A program made the translations under genes and the position numbers. A stretch of 64,000 nt of DNA from Cryptomeria japonica (Eukaryota > Streptophyta > Pinopsida > Cupressales > Cupressaceae). This document shows positions 35,373 to 46,412 of this stretch, in pieces. The DNA lies in assembly GCF_030272615.1 (NCBI RefSeq), contig NC_081415.1:626755740-626819739 (forward strand), read 5' to 3'. The notes beneath the pieces were generated by a model. It saw nothing but the letters and a program-made list of their open reading frames with translations, did no database searches and was not told where the DNA came from. The first letter of the stretch is position 1, and every line of letters starts with the position of its first letter.

Positions 35373-35834
35373 TGTGAGATTTTGCCAAGATCTAGAGGCA
35401 ATGGAAAACACAAATAAGAGAGAACAAAATGTATGATAGGAATAAACTATATTCTATCAAGATAAAATACTGATCAACTGGATCATCAACCATTACATAC
35501 AATGAATATGAGCCTGCTTATATAGGCAAGGCTATATGGATATGTGAGAACACAAACATGACATGTGGCTCAATAAGAAACAAGGGTAGGTAGGATATAG
35601 ATGTACTAGGTAGGAAAAATAATATAATATTCCACATGAGGTGGATCACCCATCGAAGGTGGAATGTAACAACAAGATAAGACCACAAAAGGTAGAAATT
35701 CTCCTACACACACTATCCCAATGTGGCACAAACACCCAAGTGTCTCATACCCAAACTACTATGATATGCATGTACCTAAGTAAACTTAAGTAAGGTGTAA
35801 TAATATCCAACATGAATAATTAATTACACCAACA
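35373..35834 (-). repeat. 3' LTR of a minus-strand copia element
   Basis: On the minus strand it begins TGTTGGTGTAATTAATTATT at 35834, directly after the purine tract CTTAAGGGGGGG (35835-35846), and ends AAATCTCACA at 35373. The TATA-like CCTATATAAGCAGG is on the minus strand at 35512-35525. It interrupts the Tat gag fragment. Confidence 0.8.
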
Positions 35835-36431
35835 CCCCCCCTTAAGTGCAACTTAGGGGAATGCACTTAAGTCTGCAATGCAACTAAACAATGCAAGATG
35901 GGTCCCTGCTACGAGGCCATGTTAGGTACCCATGTAAAAATGCAAATTCATTCAAACCAATGCAATGGAATCTCTCATAAAGTGGGGAAAGAGAGACAAA
36001 CCCAATGGGAAAAAACCCTCCCCTAAAGGAGAGATGAAAACTATACAAGAGAACTTTCATAAAATCATGTGAGGAACAAAACCCCATGTGAGGAAAAAGT
36101 CCCCCCTATATGAGAGAAGAAGAAGAAGCTAGGTAGCCCCCCTCAATGTAGAATCTACACCAATGATAGAAGCTCAATGATGTATGAAGAAACTACTCCA
36201 TGAATGTCGAACAACGTTCCTCCCTTTGGGAAGAAAAAAAACCAAAGGTGTATTCATGAAGTCTCCCCAATCATGAAGGGAAGATGTAGGAAAAATACTC
36301 ATGATGAATGGAATCTCTGAAAACTGCTCAAGTGTCCCCATGTTGATGCTGCAAGATACCCCCTCCAAAGGTGGTAAACTGCTCCACACTGCTGAAAAAG
36401 GCACTCCAAGATCTAGTGGAGAAGAATGTAG
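35835..36431 (-). other. 3' untranslated part of the same minus-strand copia element
   Basis: It starts with the polypurine tract and has no supportable coding sequence. It is cut at 36431 by the next copia insertion, so the pol gene has been separated from this LTR. Confidence 0.55.
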
Positions 36432-37822
36432 TGTTGGCATATGATGAAACGGTGATAATGCATGTTTTCATTGATGTCAATAAGTGTTCAAGTAGGTGAA
36501 CTGATATGAAGATCAGAAGCGGTTATGGTCAATAGGGATGGAGTGGATCAGTGTCAGCATTCACTAAGTGTGACTACAGGTTGGTAGTCTCAGTTCAGCT
36601 CTAGGGTTACCGGTTTGGCTTGTGTGGTGCAACTGATGATGTTTTGTGACCAGTTAGTCAAGGAATAAGGATAAGGATTGAGATACCACATCAGTTGTAT
36701 GCACGTGAAGGATTTCTTTGTGGTTCTTGCATGTGAAGATTGAATGCATTGAATGCTTACCTCAGAAATGAGCATTTTTCTTAGCGGTGTGTGAAGAGCG
36801 CGTGATGGGCTATTGATTTTTAGATGCGGTTTAGATGATGCATAATGTCTTGAGATCTATTTTAGATCATTTGATTCTATGTAATGTGTTTGGATGGTCA
36901 TGATTGGACCACTTGTAAGTGTAAACTTGAAATATTTAGGGTTTACAGTTTATGCTACCGATCTGTTGTTGTCTATAAGGTCAATGAGTTTTGTTATTGT
37001 AGTAATTGGGAAAAGTTGTATTTGTGTCTACATGTTGGAGATTTGATACTTGCCAAACTAGAGTGAGGAATCTGCAGAGTGTGATTGCAGAAGAGAGGAA
37101 CTGAAAAGGATCTGCCTTAGCAAGAAGTGTTGTTATTAGGTTTGTGTTTTACCCGTTGTCTTCTAACCATTTCAACAGAAGGTAAATCCCTTGACTGGGT
37201 AGCTTTAACGGGATTTGCTGTAAATCCTTTAACCAAGTGGGTCAAGATTATTGAGTTATTTAAATCCTCTAGCAAGGTAACTCCTAACAGGGTTTCAACC
37301 TTTAACAGGGTATATAGCCATCCCTTAACTGGGTGATCCCTAATAGGATCAGTTCCTAACAGGACCTTTATTATAAAGTCTTTAACCGGACTAGGCTCTT
37401 AACAGAGCGGATTTCAAAAGAGCTCACAAATAGCTTGTGGGTATTCATTCCCATCGTGGTTTTTCCCATTTGGGTTTCCACGTGAAAAATCTATGTGTTA
37501 TGGGTTGTGATATTTTCGTGTGATGATTGTGTGGTTTTGATTAAGTTAGATATGCATGCATTGTTAAATGGTTGTGGTATTATTGGTACAACTCATGCAT
37601 GATTATATTAGTAAAGTAGTTATCAAGGTTTGAAATCTATTGAATGTTGTCTGATGTATTTTTGTTTAACTGGTATAGCTATGGTCAAGTTTAGTGGTGA
37701 AGACAACCGATCAGCTGTGTTTTGATATGACAAAGTGTTGAAGCAGTTTTTTTTGTGTGTACTGATTCACCCCCCCCCTCTCAGTACCGGTTAGGACCTT
37801 AGTAGTTCATCATTATTCATCA
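36432..37822 (+). repeat. 5' LTR of the plus-strand copia element
   Basis: It starts TGTTGGCATATG and ends ATTATTCATCA, with the pyrimidine run ATTCACCCCCCCCCTCTCAG shortly before the end. It carries the plant-copia block ATCGTGGTTTTTCCCATTTG, then GGTTTCCACG (about 37453-37483). About ten degenerate units of the type CCTTTAACAGGGT lie at 37172-37420. Confidence 0.88.
37172..37420 (+). repeat. Degenerate short tandem units inside the copia LTR
   Basis: Units such as CCCTTAACTGGGTGATC, CCTTTAACAGGGTAT and TTCCTAACAGGACC recur every 20-35 bases. Similar units, reversed, occur in the minus-strand copia LTR near 14640-14780, so they belong to the LTR type rather than being random. Confidence 0.65.
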
Positions 37823-37824
37823 AT

Positions 37825-37836
37825 TGGTATCAAAGC
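37825..37836 (+). promoter_or_regulatory. Primer-binding site, copia type
   Basis: TGGTATCAAAGC lies two bases after the LTR end. It matches the initiator tRNA-Met site except for A in place of the second G of GAGC. Confidence 0.88.
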
Positions 37837-37893
37837 ATATCCAGGTCCTCGGTGATATAAGCTTAACCGCTTGAGGCAAAAGATCATGTTTTA

Positions 37894-38781
37894 ATGATGA
37901 AAAGGGAAGGTCCTAAGTTGAACAGGGACAACTTTAAAATATGGAAGGACATGATAATATATATCAAGAGTTTGGGTGCACAACATTGGAAATTTGTTGA
38001 GAATGCCTATGTAATCCCCTCTGGCACTCTAACTGACGATCAAAAAAGAGAGATACAAGAAAATGAGCAATTCATGTAAGCCCTTATTAGTAGCTTGTCC
38101 GATGTAGAGCTCATTTATGTACAAGATAAGGACAATCCAAAAAAGGTATGGGACAAACTGGAATCCATTTATGGTGGTGATGAACATGTCAAGTAGGCTA
38201 AGAAAGAAAGCCTTAGAGGAAAGTTTGAAGATATGAGGATGGTTGAAGGAGAGACCATTTAGTAGTATGGCATAAGAATCAAGACGGTGGTTGGAGAGAT
38301 CAAGATCACTGGTGGAACAATTGATGATGCCACTGTTGTCAGTAAAGTTCTGAGATCACTTTTACCGGTCTATACAATCAGGGTTGTTTCCATTTAGGAG
38401 CTAAGGTCTATCGACAAAACCAAGGTATCTTTAGACTCTATTATTGCAATGTTGACTGCATATGAATTGAATAGCTATGATGGTAGTGTTCAGAAGATCG
38501 AGTCAGCATTTAGAGTGTCTGCTTCCTCCGCACTGACTAGGAAAGGAAAAGAGGTTAGTTTCAGTTATGAATCTAGTCCAAGTAGAGATATGGACGATGA
38601 GGATATTCTGATGAAGTTTGAAGCTGTTCTTGCCAAGAGACTTCCAAAAGGCATCAGAAAATACATAAGTAAGCTTCCTCTTAATTGTTTTTCCTTCAAT
38701 AAGATAGGACATATAGCTGTTAATTGTCCTAACAGTGACATAAGGAAAAACCGAAGAGGTATAGGAAGTATAAAGGAGTAG
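37894..38781 (+). pseudogene. Copia Gag
   Basis: ATG 37894 opens a frame kept to about 38781, with TAG or TAA codons near 38078, 38195, 38260 and 38396. The N-terminal block LNRDNFKIWKDMI and the block PKKVWDKLESIYGGDE are typical of the plant copia Gag (UBN2-like) domain. A zinc knuckle, CFSFNKIGHIAVNC, has lost its second Cys. The product would be the capsid/nucleocapsid protein of the particle. Confidence 0.8.
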
Positions 38782-38804
38782 GTAAGAGAAATTGTCTTGT
38801 TGCA

Positions 38805-39490
38805 GTGGATGGAGGTGTTACCGATAAGGAATGTAAGGATGAAGAGAATGAGGACATAGTGTTTGTGGTTGTCAAGGAAGAGTTGTCTAACAAGAATACC
38901 CTTGTCTCACATACTGACAACTCTAAGGAGTGGATCATTGATAGCAAGTGTTCTCACCATATGACCGATGACCGAAGAAAGTTTTTGTCTCTTGAAGAAT
39001 ATGATGGTGGTGTTGTCTGATTTGGCAACGATGCACTTTGCATGGTGAAAGGTAAAGGATCCATCTCACCAAATGGAAAGAGCAGTGCGGATGATGTCTA
39101 CTGAGTGGAAGGGCTTAAGCATAATCTTTTGAGTGTTTCTCCACTAAACGACAAAGGACTCATACTGGAATTCAAAGGTGGAGTTTGTAGAATAATTGGA
39201 AAGAGTGGTGAACTTATTGCCACTGAGAAGCAGACCAGAGTAAACCTATTTCAGCTAAATGCTAAGATTAGTCAGTGTCTGATGGCAAAATTTGATGACA
39301 GTTGGATATGGCATAGGAGACTTTTTCATATAAATTTTGACAATATTGTAAAGGCTACTAAGATCAAGGCAGTAAGAGGATTGCGTTTGCTGAACAAACT
39401 AGAGAATGCCTTGTGCAGAGAATGCCAACTTGGGAAGATGTCTTCCTCAACATTCAAAGGTAAGTCTTTTCCGTGGAGAACTTACTTGAT
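38805..39490 (+). pseudogene. Copia protease and integrase zinc-finger region
   Basis: This is in a different frame from gag. The protease block reads WIIDSKCSHHMTDDRRKF, where the family has D-S-G, so the catalytic triad Gly is changed to Lys. LKHNLLSVSPLNDKG follows, then the GAG-pre-integrase HHCC region WHRRLFHINFDN...CRECQLGK. TGA at 39018 and TGA near 39102 interrupt it. The frame is lost near 39475, where integrase continues in another frame. Confidence 0.8.
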
Positions 39491-40380
39491 CTAGTGCACA
39501 CTGATCTGTGTGGTCCGATGAACACTAGAATAATTCAAGGAGATCAGTACTTCATGATTCTTATCGATGATTGCTCAAGAGTGATGTGGGTCACATTCTT
39601 GAAAGACAAATATGAGGCATTTGGAAAGTTCAAAGCCTTTAGGGAATTGGTGGAGAAGGAGAGTGGTAGAAGGATAAAATGCCTAAGGACTGATCAGGGA
39701 GGTGAATTCACTTCTGATGAATTCAATAAGTACTACGAGGAGAACAAGATTAAGAGGCAATTGTCTCCCCCAAGGACACCACACTAGAACGACATAGTAG
39801 AAAGAAATAATGGGACTATGGTTGAAGTGGCCAGAAACATTTTGATCCAAGGAAATGTCACTCACACATTTTGGAGAGAAGCGATGAGCACTGCAGTCTA
39901 TACCATGAACTAGGTACTCATTAAGAAAGGTACAGACAAAACCCCCTATGAGTACTGGAATGGGAGAACTCCTAATGTGAGTTATTTCAAAGTGTTTGGG
40001 AAAAATTCTATATCAGGAGAGGTGAGCACCTGAGTAAGTTTGATGCTACGTGTGATGAAGGAATATTTATGGGATATTCCACCAAAAGAAAATCTCTCAA
40101 GTGCTACAACAATAGGACTCAGAAGATTGTTGAGAGTATATCAATGTCAGGGTTGATGAATCCCCTGAGAAGCCTGAGGAAACTGATAGTGAGCAAACAA
40201 AAGATGAATTGGGTTTAGCCTTCTGGGAACCAGTTAAGAAACAAATAAGTGACAAACATTGCAAAGACCTCAGTGTTTCTGTACCGATAGAAGCTTCAGT
40301 GGGTGAAGAAGAAGATGAAGCAGAAAAAGAAGAGGAAAAGTAAGCGGAACCTACTACAGTCATTCCTAGGTATGTAAGAC
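39473..40380 (+). pseudogene. Copia integrase core and degenerate C-terminus
   Basis: The catalytic D,D,E residues are visible in HTDLCGPM, CLRTDQGGEF and NDIVERNNGT (the last after a TAG at 39785). Blocks HTFWREAMSTAVYTMN and KTPYEYWNGRTPNVSYFKVFG follow. The frame breaks up after about 40005. An acidic E/D-rich stretch (40140-40370) connects to RT in another frame. Retroelement integrase joins the cDNA to the chromosome; this copy is broken. Confidence 0.8.
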
Positions 40381-40442
40381 TGCATCATGATCTGAAGCAG
40401 ATCATATGAGACAAAGATGCAGGAATACTTAGAAGGAGAAAG

Positions 40443-41794
40443 GTGAAAGAAAATTCTTGCATGATTTCAGAATTTGAGCCTAAGACTGCTAGAGAGGCAC
40501 TTACAAATGAAGACTGGATAAAGGCAATGGACGAGGAGTTGGACCAGATAGAGAAGAATACAACATGGTCCTTGGTACCCAGACCAGAACACAAGAATGT
40601 CATAGGTGCCAAATGGGTCTTCAGGAATAAGCTAAATGAAGAAGGCACAGTGGTAAGGAACAAGGCAAGACTTGTATGCAAGGGATATGCTCAAGAAGAA
40701 GGAGAAGACTATGGAGAAATGTTTGCCCTAGTGGCTAGACTGGAAGGTGGCCGAATGCTATTTGCATTTGCAACATTTAAGGGATTTAAGGTATACCAGA
40801 TGGATATGAAGTTTGCCTTCTTGAATGGAATCCTGGAGGAAGAAGTGTATATTGAGCAACCAGATGGGTTTGATTTGTCAGAAGATAGTGACATGGTGTG
40901 CAGATTACATAAGGCCCTGTATGGATTGAAATAGGCACCAAGGGCATGGTACGAACGGTTACACTCTCATCTTGTGAAGATATGATATCAGAGAACAAGT
41001 GAGGACAACAACATCTACTTGAAATCTGAAGGTGGTTAGATTTTGATATGTGAAGTATTTTTAGATGGTATAATCTTCGGTAGAGATGATGATATGAGTC
41101 ATGCATTTGCAGATGAGATGAAAAAGGAGTTTGAGATGTCTCTGCTTGGAGAGATAAAAATTTTCATTGGTCTACCGATTTAGCAGATGAAAGAGGGTAT
41201 CTTCATTACCTAGTCCAACTATATCAAAGAGGTATTGAAGAACTTTGGCATGGAGGAGAGCAAACTAGTTGGAACGCCGATGGTGACCGACTACAAACTA
41301 ACAAAGGAGGATGATATAGTGTTGGTGGATGAGAAGTACCGGTCAATGATCGGTAAGTTGCACTATGTGGTGCACAACAAACCGGATATTGCTCATGCAG
41401 TGGGCATAGTGGCCCATTTTCATAAGAGTCCAAGAGAATCCCATTTGGTTGCGATAAACAGGATTCTTAGATACCTGAAAGGGATAGTTGATTATGGATT
41501 GTGGTATCCACACAATGATGATTTTGATCTAAAAGTGTTTACTGATGCAGATTGGGTAGGTAATGTGGATGACCGGAAGAGCACAACTGGTGGAGCGTTC
41601 TTCCTTGGTGGAAGACTAGTCTCATGGATGAGCAAGAAGAAGAGCTATATTTCCCAGTTTACAGCTGAAGTGGAGTATGTGGCAACATTTATAAACTGCA
41701 CTTAGGCAATTTGGATGAAGCATGTACTGAATGGCTTCAAAGTGATTATATCTAAACCGGTGAGTATATTTTGTGATAATACCAATGCAATAAA
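40443..41794 (+). pseudogene. Copia reverse transcriptase and RNase H, truncated
   Basis: RT blocks are in order: NEDWIKAMDEELDQIEKNTTW, then GAKWVFRNKLNEEGTVVRNKARLV in overlapping pieces, then YQMDMKFAFLNGILEEEVYI, then LHKALYGLK. The active-site box is VFLDGIIFG where the family has Y-V-D-D, so one catalytic Asp is gone. RNase H follows with VFTDADWVGNVDDRKSTTG and ends at FCDNTNAIN, where the next LTR is inserted at 41795. TAG or TGA codons lie near 40932, 40985, 41038, 41181, 41211 and 41703. Confidence 0.85.
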
Positions 41795-42834
41795 TGTTAG
41801 GTCCCAGAGACAACTGAGAGGGGGGGGGTGAATCAGTTGTCTAATAAATTCAATTCAAAAACCATTAAACCAACTTAATGCTTAATACTGGTAAACCAGT
41901 TAAGTATATTGGTAGACAGTGTTAATAGTAAATTGCTATACCAGTAAAGCTTAATGCATGAAACATAAACATAAAGTCATCCACAACACATAACACTAAT
42001 ATTTGTACGTGGAAACCCTGTAAGGGAAAAACCACAGTGGGAAACCTTACCCACAATTAGATGATACTAATGCAGATAGTAAGTGTACATAAATGGGGTC
42101 TGCGCATGCAGAAAGGCCAACAGCCTAGAGCTCACTGCTCAATCACAAAATGGGAGTCACACTAACTACAGTTGGATGATTAAATCCAATAAGAATGTAC
42201 TACACAAAATAGCATCTTCATATGCTGGATTCAGTACTAGTGTAATACTGATATGCTTCTACAAAAACCTAGCTTGACCTTCAAATGATGTCTTCATGTA
42301 TACCTCTGCTTAATCTTGCATATACCTTCTCACAATCCTTTTTCTTGCATTCCACATTCGATCTTACAAATAAGATCTTACATTTATACCATAACCTAAG
42401 ACCAATTTTAGTAGGTTGGCTCTACAAGATATTACAATAAAAACATTTTATAAACAATATAATATCTGATGCAATAATTGATTGAACATGTCAGCTTAAT
42501 GAATTTACAACAATAATAAATCATCTCCATAGTGTGCCATGCTGATCTAGAAAAGATAAACCTATCGGTGTAACCCTAGGTAACCCTGGACCTATTTGCT
42601 GGTAAAAGCAAATATGTAAATATGAATATACCAATGATTAATTCTTCAAAACAAAGTGTCCATACGATGTCTTCAACATTACCAAGTGTCTTCCAAGTGT
42701 TGGTGATCATTATATCCTATCCATGAACCATATACTAGTAATTGTGCAATAGTTACTTGCTTGTCAGTGAATGCTGCTGGATCTCCAAAGTGCTAGTGTT
42801 TTAGTAGGTGTTGACATCAATGACAAAACCATAC
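41795..42834 (-). repeat. 3' LTR of the minus-strand copia element
   Basis: The plus-strand left end is TGTTAGGTCCCAG; on the minus strand this is the CA end, preceded by the C-run motif. The copia U5 block is at 42010-42055 (ACGTGGAAACCC...GGGAAAAACCAC). The start is uncertain: TGTCATTGATGTCAACACC from 42825, or a TGG a few bases further out, next to the purine tract AAAGGGGAAGA (about 42848-42860). Confidence 0.75.
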
Positions 42835-42843
42835 CAAAAAACC

Positions 42844-43229
42844 AAAAATCTTCCCCTTTGGTATTGATGGCAACACAAGATGGAAAAACCATCAAAGTGC
42901 CAAAACAGAAATGCCAAATACCAAAAATCAACAATCTCTCCTAAACAACAATCTCTCCCCCTAGGAGCAACATGTGTTTATCCAAGGATTTTCAATACCA
43001 ATCTCTCCTTAAAAGATAATGTGTTTTTCCATAGATATCTCACCCCCTTTGACATCAAATGCCAAATTTATAATAAAACCAAATTCATATACAAAATACC
43101 AATCAATTCAATATACCAACCAATACCAATCAATACCAACTACTCCCCCTGAGAAGTAGCTTCCTCATCAAAGACTGGAGTAAAAGATTTGTCTTTTAAT
43201 TCTGCCAATTGATGACAATCATCAACTAT
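42844..43229 (-). other. 3' untranslated region of the minus-strand copia
   Basis: This is noncoding sequence between RNase H and the LTR, rich in ATACCAA repeats (about 42895-43140). On the minus strand it includes CTCAGGGGGAGTAG, a second purine-rich tract typical of this copia type. I see nothing else. Confidence 0.5.
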
Positions 43230-43474
43230 CTAAGTCTCTACCAGTGGTGATATGACTCCAAGCTGATCTCTGAGATATTCAAAAGTCTCCTTAGGCAAAG
43301 GTTTTATGAAAATATCTGCAAGTTGTTCTTTAGTATTCACATAAACCAGTTTTATCTCATTTTCTTCAATTTTTTCCTTTAGAAAATTCAGTTTGATAGA
43401 AATATGTTTTGTTTTATAATGTAATACCGGATTCTTAGATATATCAATTGCTGCAGTATTATCACAATATATAG
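43230..43474 (-). pseudogene. C-terminal end of copia RNase H
   Basis: The minus strand reads TIYCDNTAAIDISKNPVLHY, then KTKHISIKLNFLKEKIEE, VYVNTKEQLADIFIKPLP and the usual end LRDQLGV. This is the last 80 or so residues of copia Pol, in good condition with no stop. The upstream part was separated by insertion of the LTR at 43475; the four residues before TIYC come from that LTR. Confidence 0.85.
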
Positions 43475-44859
43475 TGTAGTCACACAAATCTGTCCAGCTT
43501 AATTAAATAAATATTTGCTATTTATTTCATTAAAAATCCACTAGCCATCAGTTAATTAAATAAATATTTAATTAATTCATCTCCAAACATTCTCCTATTA
43601 ATTAAATAAATTATTCAATTTATTTTAATTAATTCATTAAACCAAATTCACAATCAATTAAATGAATAAAATCTATTTATTTAATTAAATCCCCTTTTCC
43701 TCTTTTAAATAAATTAAATAAAAACATTTATTTAAATCATTATCCCCCCCACTTGCATTTTCCTACAAATGCAACTTGCACACATTTATTGAAATAAATG
43801 AATTTTTATTTTAATAAAATCCTATTTTTCCTCACCCACCAAATCCAATTGCATTCCTAAATCCCCTTCTAGATTCTTCTAACCCCTTCCTAATTAGCCT
43901 AATCCATCCCCTAATTATTGTCACATTCCTAAGCAAAATGGAGTCACTTCTCAAAGACTTCAAAAGTCTTTGAAAAGCATTTAATGCTTTGTGTGTTCAA
44001 CAAATTAACCCCCAAAGTCTTCCAAGACCACTAATGGCTCTTACATGACCATTTATGGCTCTTACATAACCATTTATGGTTATTTCAAACTTGTCTCCCC
44101 AAACATATATTGTTTTGATCATGTTTATCCCTTTTTACATTTGCACAAGAGTTTATCCATTGGATAAAAGCTTTATTCTTTGAATAAAGAGTTTATTCAT
44201 TCAACTAACCTTGACTTTAAACTCCCAAGGTCATATCAAGCATTTAATGCTTATTCCCTCTCCTCTCAACCTATCTCACATTGACACTTGTCATCCTGAG
44301 ATTGGGTTAAAAGCCCTCACATGGATTTGAAATCATTCAATCCTGACCCTTGTTGAGATTGCTCAATCTCAACCATCCATTGCTCCATTTTTCTTATAAA
44401 TAGAGCCCATTTCTTCATAATCCAGATTCTGAAAACTTGTATGCATTTAACCTATAGGCATTTTAGAGAGCATTTAGCATAGCAAACTAAAATCTTGTTA
44501 TTTTGGTTAAAATCAATCATTTTTATAGCATCTAGTATTTTAGCTTTTCATTTTACATTTGGAGCAAAATACTAAAATCTCAATCCTCCATAAGCATCCA
44601 TAGTGCAAAAAGCTACTGAGAGCTACACTATTTTGGAACTTGGAGAGGAGAGGAACAAGGGAGAAGGAGCTAAGAGCATGCTAAGAGGCATTTGGAGATG
44701 CCTTATTATCTTTGTTTCATTTGTTAAATATATTAGCATGATTTTAGTATCTCTTTTGATATGCCTGTTTAGATTAGTCTTTGATTGACTAACACTAACG
44801 ATTTCTTGTGTCTTGTGTTGTTTGTCATTTGCTAACCTTGTCCATTTTGCAGAGCATCA
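43475..44859 (+). repeat. 5' LTR of the giant Tat element
   Basis: It starts TGTAGTCACACAAATC and ends GAGCATCA. The first 260 bases are a very AT-rich block of TTAATTAAATAAAT-type words. A TATA box TATAAATA lies at 44395-44402, which would put the transcript start near 44430. Confidence 0.9.
44395..44402 (+). promoter_or_regulatory. LTR TATA box
   Basis: TATAAATAGAG is a textbook plant TATA context, about 460 bases before the LTR end. It is the likely promoter for gag-pol. Confidence 0.65.
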
Positions 44860-44861
44860 TT

Positions 44862-44879
44862 TGGTGAACCCGACGTGAA
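44862..44879 (+). promoter_or_regulatory. Primer-binding site TGGTGAACCCGACGTGAA
   Basis: It lies two bases past the LTR end and is the same 18 nt as in the 7.6-kb non-autonomous element (13272-13289, minus strand). Confidence 0.88.
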
Positions 44880-44956
44880 TCCAAACACCAAAAAGATCAT
44901 TTTTTTTTTAACCAATAACATGTTTGAATGTTGAAATTGTCACACAGGTTGCACTT

Positions 44957-45190
44957 TAGCGTTATTGATCTCGTTCTAGTGCTATTGATACTTGTTGTTC
45001 TAGCGCTATTGTTCTTACAATAGCGCTATTGTATCAAGTTTTAGCGCTTTTGACACTGTTTTGGCACGTTTGACACTGTTTTGGCGCTATTCACCCTGTT
45101 TCAGCGCTTTTGCCTTCTCTGTCTTTCTTTTTATTTTAGCGTGTTTGTGTTAAATAGTGCTTCTGTTCAAACACAAACTAGCACTATTGT
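44957..45190 (+). repeat. AGCGCT array in the gag-pol leader (about 11 units)
   Basis: Degenerate units TAGCGCTATTG or TAGCGCTTTTG recur with cores at about 44958, 44979, 45002, 45022, 45043, 45063, 45083, 45103, 45138, 45156 and 45180. Spacing averages 20-21 bases over the first eight, while the sequence between cores is not conserved. The orientation is opposite to the array at 63001-63295. Confidence 0.85.
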
Positions 45191-46412
45191 AATAGAGCGT
45201 TGTACAAAGGACCTTGTAACCAAAAAAGTGAAGGTTTTTTAGGCTTGTGGAAGCCCCCCTTAGACATGGATTTTACTAATCGGTTGTTGTTTGTGCAGGT
45301 TTAAAAAACTCACCCTTTAAAATCACAAGCTTTATTTTGGTGTTTTAAAACTTGAACAAACAAACTTTCCTTATTTTAGTTAGGGTCACTTGTTTCTTTG
45401 GTGCATTAAAACTGAATAAAACAAACATTTGTTTTCTTACAAGTTAGGAAACACACTTCATTCGGGGCTTAAAATCAACACTTCTATTTTTCTTGCATCA
45501 AAAGAATTTACAATCCACACTTCTATTTTTGGTGCACATAAAATACACAATCAACTTGTTTAAAAACTTTTTGCAAAGCGATTTTTCTTTATACGTGCTT
45601 CAAATTCAGTTGACCAGGATTTCCAATTTCTAGATTACAACACATTTTGCCATTGAAGTTAAAAAGAACACCATGACTGTTGGAGCAACATCTCCAAATA
45701 GTTAGATCACATTGCAATGGCAGATTAAAAAGAACAAGTGCTTTTTGTGTTTGGCACGCTTGTGCAAAGAGTTGGTCGAGTGGTCCTACTTCTAACACAC
45801 ACTATCCTCTCCCTTGGCTTTCATGGTCCTAGGTGCAAGAGAAAAGTGTTAGTAACACTCAAAATTTTATCTTTTTAAGAGAGACCTGCCAAGAGACACA
45901 TCACTCTTGGGAATGACCTCGCGCGGTAAATCCTTCGAGCCACTATAGAAATCAGGTGAGAGGGAAAGCTGTAGCCTTGGGTATAGCTGTTCCTACAGTG
46001 TAACTAACCGAAAGGACAAATGGGCCCCACCACTAGTTACAAGGCTCTTAAGTGAGTCACTACAGAATGAACTTATGTCCAAAAACATCGAACATGACTA
46101 AACACCTTTAAATAGTAGCCCACCCATTCTATTGATTGAGGATATTTGCGATATAATTTAGTGCAAGAGCATAGATGGTTTTTCTCCCAAGATACTCACC
46201 ATACATATTTCCTTGAGTAGAAACATAGCTTTTTGAAAAGTCACTTGTGGCTTGATAAAAGTGGTGACTCCCCCATCATAGGGATCATCTATTTTTTATG
46301 CTCGTGCAAGACTTAGTTTATCACATCCTTACCTGCCAAGGCGGGATTCATAAGGTATGTAGTACCAAAGTTGAAGAAATATCAAGATGTGGGCTAAATT
46401 TATCACAACTAG
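45191..46412 (+). other. Leader of the giant Tat element, first part
   Basis: This is a noncoding leader. It ends at ACTAG (46408-46412), the target duplicated by the nested insertion. I recognise no ORF or known motif. Confidence 0.55.

Larger units (their letters stand above)
36432..41794 (+). mobile_element. Ty1/copia element, plus strand, 3' end missing
   Basis: The 5' LTR (36432-37822), initiator tRNA-Met primer-binding site, gag, protease, integrase and RT-RNase H are in copia order. The element is interrupted within RNase H at 41794 by another copia, so its 3' LTR is not in the window. It lies in the 3' region of the copia remnant to its left. Confidence 0.9.
41795..43474 (-). mobile_element. 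Ty1/copia element, minus strand, 3' part only
   Basis: The 3' LTR (41795 to about 42825-42843), a purine tract and the end of RNase H are visible. The element is cut at 43475 by the giant gypsy element, and its remainder would lie beyond the window. It is itself inserted in the RNase H of the plus-strand copia. Confidence 0.85.

Noticed and set aside
36174-36440. 88-codon minus-strand ORF left of the plus-strand copia
   Set aside because: It crosses the insertion border at 36432, so it cannot be an old gene of the element there.
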